Origin: Actinacidiphila sp. DG2A-62
GTDB taxonomy: Bacteria > Actinomycetota > Actinomycetes > Streptomycetales > Streptomycetaceae
Length of the DNA stretch: 64,000 bases
Reading direction: 5' to 3'
Assembly: GCF_035825295.1 (NCBI RefSeq)
Contig: NZ_JAYMGI010000002.1
Span: 62,001 to 126,000 of the forward strand
Shown in pieces: positions 60,822 to 64,000 of the stretch. The position numbers and the translations under genes were made by a program. The number at the start of each line of letters is the position of its first letter. The first letter of the stretch is position 1. The notes beneath the pieces were generated by a model. The model had not been told where the DNA came from, searched no databases, and worked only from the letters and a program-made list of their open reading frames with translations.

Positions 60822-61156
60822 CGACGAACGGGACGGCGACCGCGACCGCGGACACCGGTGACGCGCGGGAGGCGGCGGGGCCCGCCGGGGCCGCGGGGCC
60901 GGTCGCGGACGCGGGGCCGGTCGCGGACGCGGGGCCGGTCGCGGACGCGGGGCCGGTCGCGGACGCGGGGCCGGTCGCGGACGCGGCCGCGGCGGAGCCG
61001 GCGGCGCGCGCGGTGCCGCGGGTGCGGCCCACCACCAACGGCACCGAGCGGCGCAAGGAGCGCGGGGTGACGCTGCGGGTGCTGACCTATGTGGCCGTGG
61101 CCCACCTGCTCGCCTTCTACCTGTGGCTGCTGTTCGCGGTGGTCGGCAAGGGCTGA
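60818..61156 (+). CDS. Small membrane protein with GPVADA repeats (DUF6126-like)
   Basis: A 112-residue protein starting at ATG 60818 within an ATGA overlap. The first 60 residues are low-complexity, with five GPVADA units. A basic stretch (TERRKERGVTLRV) precedes one C-terminal helix, VLTYVAVAHLLAFYLWLLFAV. Small membrane proteins like this accompany XRE-cupin genes in streptomycetes and may be classed as DUF6126. Function unknown; it might be a target or membrane anchor for the regulator. Confidence 0.72.
   Translation: MTTNGTATATADTGDAREAAGPAGAAGPVADAGPVADAGPVADAGPVADAGPVADAAAAEPAARAVPRVRPTTNGTERRKERGVTLRVLTYVAVAHLLAFYLWLLFAVVGKG
60895..60984. repeat. Five 18-bp tandem repeats
   Basis: Five identical 18-bp units (GGGGCCGGTCGCGGACGC) encode GPVADA five times in the small membrane protein. 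Identity at every base indicates recent expansion. Confidence 0.88.
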
Positions 61157-61172
61157 GGCCCGGGCCCGCACG

Positions 61173-61220
61173 ACGCAGGCGCCCGCTCCCGCGGAACTGC
61201 GCGGGGGCGGGCGCCTGCGT
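61173..61220. terminator. Long hairpin terminator between convergent genes
   Basis: A 21-bp stem (61173-61193 with 61200-61220), with one G-U pair and a 6-base loop, lies between the convergent small membrane protein gene and the rodlin gene. Confidence 0.88.
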
Positions 61221-61236
61221 GCCCGGCGGGCCGTGC

Positions 61237-61641
61237 TCAGTGGTTGGCCGCGCCGTTGCCCGACAGGATCGGGATGTCGTCGGCGATGTGCGAGAGCGGC
61301 TCGTCGCCCTTGGCCTGGGTGGAGTTCTCCGCGCACTGCTGGTTCTGCGGCGAGGCCAGCACGTTGATGTCCTGGACGGTGATCGGGACGACGCCGACCA
61401 GCGAGCCGACGTTCGCCTTGGCCGGCACGCCGAGGCACAGCTTGTTCAGCGAACCCTGCACCAGGCCGACCTGCGGGCTCAGGTTGCCGCCGGTCACGGT
61501 GTTGCCGTACGCCGACGAGGCACCGTTGCCGTTGACCGTGGTGGCGTCCTGGGCGTCGCCGATCGCCGAGGCGGTGCCGGCGCCGCCGGCGATCACGGCG
61601 GCGGCCAGGCCGCACGCGGCGAAAGCACTACGGGTACGCAT
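61237..61641 (-). CDS. rdlA: Rodlin protein
   Basis: A 134-residue secreted protein. Signal peptide (residues 1-26) is followed by IGDAQDATTVNGNGASSAYG, then LSPQVGLVQGSLNKLCLGVP, VPITVQDINVLASPQNQQC and AENSTQAKGDEPLSHI. These match rodlins RdlA/RdlB, which with chaplins form the rodlet layer on streptomycete aerial hyphae and spores. Two Cys are conserved. Streptomycetes often carry a divergent pair, but only one copy and no chaplin gene is seen here. Its presence supports the streptomycete origin of the window. Confidence 0.92.
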   Translation of the reverse strand: MRTRSAFAACGLAAAVIAGGAGTASAIGDAQDATTVNGNGASSAYGNTVTGGNLSPQVGLVQGSLNKLCLGVPAKANVGSLVGVVPITVQDINVLASPQNQQCAENSTQAKGDEPLSHIADDIPILSGNGAANH

Positions 61642-61848
61642 ATGTCTCCTTGTCGATGACGAGTCCGCGAAATCCGCGAAATCTGTGAAACCGGCAGCAA
61701 CCTATCGATTCCATGTCCGCGCCCCGCCGGATTCACCCGATCGTCGGCATGTCCCGTACCGGTGGCCGCGGCACGGTGACGGTACGTAAGGTGTTACGGA
61801 GTAAGCGGTTGCCGCGGTCCTGCCTGGGCGGGGGAAGGAGAGGTCACC

Positions 61849-62990
61849 GTGCTGCGACGAAGCAGGGGCGGCAGCCGTCCCTTCCCGGTCGCCGCACCGG
61901 GGGTGGTGCGGGACCGCACGGTTCCGCTGCCGCTGACGGTGCTGCCCTACGCGGTGATGGCGGTCGTCGCGATCGTCGACGGGGTGCTCGGGGCGAGCGT
62001 CGGCCTGCTGCCCCTGGTGTCGCTGGGCCCTGCCTTCGCGGGCCTGGTCGGCACCTGGGTGCGAACGGCGGTGATCGGCGCCCTCGCCGTCGCGGTGGTG
62101 TGCGCGCTCGGCGTGGTGGACGGGATGTTCGAGCACCGGCGCGGCTTCGCCGCGGTGGGCGCGGTGGTGGGCGTGACCGTGGCCGGCATGATCGCGGCCG
62201 TGACCCGGCAGCGCCGTGAGGCGGAGCTGGCGAACGTCCGGTCGATCGCCGAGGTGGCGCAGCGGGTGCTGCTGCGCCCGGTCCCGCTGGAGGCCGGCCA
62301 CCTGCGGACCGCCGTCTCGTACACCTCGGCGGTCGCCGAGGCGCGGATCGGCGGGGACCTGTACGAGGTGGTGGCGTCCCCGCCGGCGTGCGGGTGATCA
62401 TCGGGGACGTGCAGGGGAAGGGCCTGGAGGCGGTGGAGACCGCCGCGGTGGTGCTCGGCGCGTTCCGCGAGGCGGCGCACGACGAGAAGACGCTGGAGGG
62501 CGTCGGCGAACGGGTGCAGCGCGCGGCGGACCGCACGGTGAGCGGGGAGAAGTTCGTGACCGCGGTGCTCGCGGAGATCAGTCCCCTGGGCCGCACGCTG
62601 CTGCTGAACTTCGGGCATCCGCCGCCGATGCTGGTGCGCCCGGACGGGGAGGTCGTCTTCCCCGAGCCGCCGGACTACGCGCTGCCGCTGGGCCTGGGGG
62701 TCCCGCAGGGCGGTCCGGCCGAGCCCTTCGCGGTGGACTTCCGGCCGGGCGACCAGCTCCTGCTGTACACCGACGGCGTCACCGAGGCCAGGGACGCCGG
62801 CGGCACCTTCTACCCGCTGGGCGGCCGGGCCGGGCTGCTGTCCGACGCGGACCCGCAGAGCGCCCTGGAGGCGCTGCGCGAGGACCTGATCCGGCACACC
62901 CGGGGGCCGCTGCACGACGACGCGGCGATGCTGCTGCTGCGCTACGCCGGCGATCCCGCCCCGGACGCCGGGGCGGCGGACGGGGGCTGA
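61849..62990 (+). pseudogene. Membrane PP2C-type (SpoIIE) phosphatase, frameshifted in the catalytic domain
   Basis: Starts at GTG 61849 after AAGGAG. Three or four membrane helices (residues about 25-115) are followed by a linker helix and the phosphatase domain of the PPM/SpoIIE family. The frame breaks after RIGGDLYEVVAS, stopping at 62397; the next frame resumes with RVIIGDVQGKGLEAV and continues through LLNFGHPPPML, LLYTDGVTEARD and DDAAMLLLRY to 62990. Adding one base to the C4 run at 62378-62381 gives VVASPAGVRVIIGDVQGKG, exactly the family sequence. The intact protein, about 380 residues, would dephosphorylate an anti-sigma antagonist or similar target. Confidence 0.83.
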
Positions 62991-63006
62991 GCCGGGGCCG
63001 CCGGGG

Positions 63007-63723
63007 TCAGCGGCAGTCGGGGTGGCCCCAGCCGTCGGCGTTCTTGGCGATTGGCTCGCCCGCGGCGTACGAGCGTCCGCAACGGCAGCGGCCGGGGAAC
63101 TTCGCCTTGAGCGTGCGCGCGGGCCCGCCGGCCGTGTCTCCGCCGGAGCCCGCCGCGGTCCGGGCGGAGCCGCCGCCGGAGCGCGCGGCGCGGCCCGGGG
63201 ACGACGTGCGCACGGCGTCGGGGGACGCGGGGGGCGGCGGCGATCCGTGGCCGCTGCCGGCCGGCTGCTGGGTGAGCGCGGCCTGGCTGGCCGCGCGGTC
63301 GGCGAAGTCGTTGAGCCGGTCGCCGTCGACCTGGTGCGCGGGCACGTAGCGGAACTCCACCGTGCGGCCGGCCAGCAGTTCGTCGATGCGCACCACCAGG
63401 CCCTGGTTGGCCACCGGCTTGCCGGCCGCGGTCTTCCAGCCCTTGCGCTTCCAGCCGGGCAGCCAGGTGGTGACGGCCTTCATCGCGTACTGCGAGTCCA
63501 TCCGGATCTCCAGCACGGCCGCCGGGTCGACGGTGCTCAGCAGCCGTTCCAGGGCGGTGAGTTCGGCGACGTTGTTGGTGGCGGTGCCCAGCGGGCCCGC
63601 TTCCCACCTGGCGGGCTCGCCCCGCTCGTCGGCGATGACCCAGCCCCAGCCGGCCGGTCCCGGATTGCCCTTGGATGCCCCGTCGCACGCGGCGATGATG
63701 TGCTCGACCACGGCACCGATCAT
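63007..63723 (-). CDS. rnhA: Ribonuclease HI
   Basis: A 238-residue protein from ATG 63723; GTG 63711 is another possible start. The N-terminal 150 residues are RNase HI with catalytic Asp14 (AACDGASKGNPG), Glu54 (NNVAELTAL), Asp76 (IRMDSQYAMK) and Asp142 (DFADRAA). A Ser/Pro/Gly-rich linker leads to a C-terminal Cys cluster (GRCRCGRSYAAGEPI, ending GHPDCR) that resembles a small zinc-binding module and occurs in other streptomycete RnhA proteins. It removes RNA from RNA-DNA hybrids. It converges with the phosphatase gene, 16 bases apart. Confidence 0.92.
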   Translation of the reverse strand: MIGAVVEHIIAACDGASKGNPGPAGWGWVIADERGEPARWEAGPLGTATNNVAELTALERLLSTVDPAAVLEIRMDSQYAMKAVTTWLPGWKRKGWKTAAGKPVANQGLVVRIDELLAGRTVEFRYVPAHQVDGDRLNDFADRAASQAALTQQPAGSGHGSPPPPASPDAVRTSSPGRAARSGGGSARTAAGSGGDTAGGPARTLKAKFPGRCRCGRSYAAGEPIAKNADGWGHPDCR

Positions 63724-63817
63724 GCCAGGGCGCGCGCCGCCGTGTGCCGCCGCCCCTCCGCCGGCGGCGCGCGGCAGCACACGGGGGGGCGCGGCGCCGG
63801 GACCGCGACCGCCGGGA

Positions 63818-64000
63818 TCAGTCGGCGCGCGCCGCGGACAGCGAGGCGGTGTGCTCGCGGACCTGCTCGGGGCTGAGATAGGCGTCGGTGTACTCGAAGT
63901 CGCGCAGCGAGGAGGGCGTGCGGGCCAGGAAGCCGGTGCGCACGAAGTCGTCGCCGGCGACCGCGTTGAGCAGCCAGTTGGTGAGCACCCGGGTCTTGGC
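63818..64000 (-). CDS. Unidentified protein, C-terminal 60 residues (cut by window edge)
   Basis: The gene enters from the right edge and ends at TGA 63820-63818. The 60 visible residues include VLTNWLLNAVAGDDFVRTG, SLRDFEYTDAYLSPEQVREH and end in SAARAD. I do not recognise the family. The segment is soluble, helical and well conserved in look, with normal codon use. Confidence 0.7.
   Translation of the reverse strand, partial: AKTRVLTNWLLNAVAGDDFVRTGFLARTPSSLRDFEYTDAYLSPEQVREHTASLSAARAD

Noticed and set aside
1..64000. CRISPR arrays, tRNA or rRNA genes, insertion sequences
   Set aside because: No spaced direct repeats, tRNA-like T-loop sequences, rRNA segments or transposase-like proteins were seen. 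The tandem repeats found are short and lie within or beside genes.

Overview
The window is about 73% GC, with nearly every codon ending in G or C. Genes are tightly packed, often with ATGA/GTGA overlaps, and GTG or TTG starts are common. A rodlin gene (61237-61641), an ECF sigma/sortase locus and many secreted carbohydrate-active enzymes point to a streptomycete (Streptomycetaceae). I see no rRNA, tRNA, CRISPR array, transposase or integrase; this looks like ordinary accessory chromosome rich in catabolic and secondary functions.

Layout. (1) 1-5155: mixed genes on the + strand (DUF4230 tail, DUF1232, a beta-hydroxyacid dehydrogenase, an SRPBCC protein, a DMT permease, a DUF4184 membrane protein). 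(2) 5214-9940, - strand: a TetR regulator, two paralogous secreted alpha/beta hydrolases, a disulfide oxidoreductase and a DUF308 membrane protein. (3) 10195-25978: an aromatic or ketone catabolic supercluster. A + strand operon (C-C hydrolase, FAD monooxygenase, HyuA/HyuB carboxylase-like pair) faces a - strand operon (hydrolase, extradiol dioxygenase, SDR, hydratase-acetaldehyde dehydrogenase, aldolase). Both operons start from sigma70-like promoters with the same 17-bp operator, and a TetR gene lies beside one of them. A lipoprotein and a membrane molybdopterin oxidoreductase sit between them. (4) 26078-34601: ROK repressor, GH36 alpha-galactosidase, sugar ABC transporter and a secreted DUF4832 protein, followed by a DeoR regulator. 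(5) 35623-41686: sirtuin, PemK/MazF-like membrane protein, glyoxalase-fold protein, GH16-like protein and a secreted GH59 galactocerebrosidase with a ricin-B lectin domain. (6) 41934-48526: small membrane protein, NAD kinase, VWA protein pair, and a ferredoxin-reductase/cytochrome b module. (7) 49068-52346: DUF4232 surface protein, class F sortase, ECF sigma factor and a second DUF4232 membrane protein. (8) 52415-58437: acyl-AMP ligase divergent from a flavoprotein/FMN oxidase/P450 operon that has a perfect CRP-consensus box upstream. (9) 58544-64000: antiporter, XRE-cupin regulator with a small membrane partner, rodlin, PP2C phosphatase, RNase H and a partial gene.

A feature running through the whole window is single-base frameshifts in or next to short runs of C or G (near 10896, 23498, 25027, 47723 and 62378, possibly also 21853 and 38374). 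Each splits an otherwise coherent protein and each is repaired by adding one base. Because they hit unrelated genes, under-called homopolymers in the assembly are a more likely cause than gene decay, and the gene boundaries at those sites should be read with that in mind.
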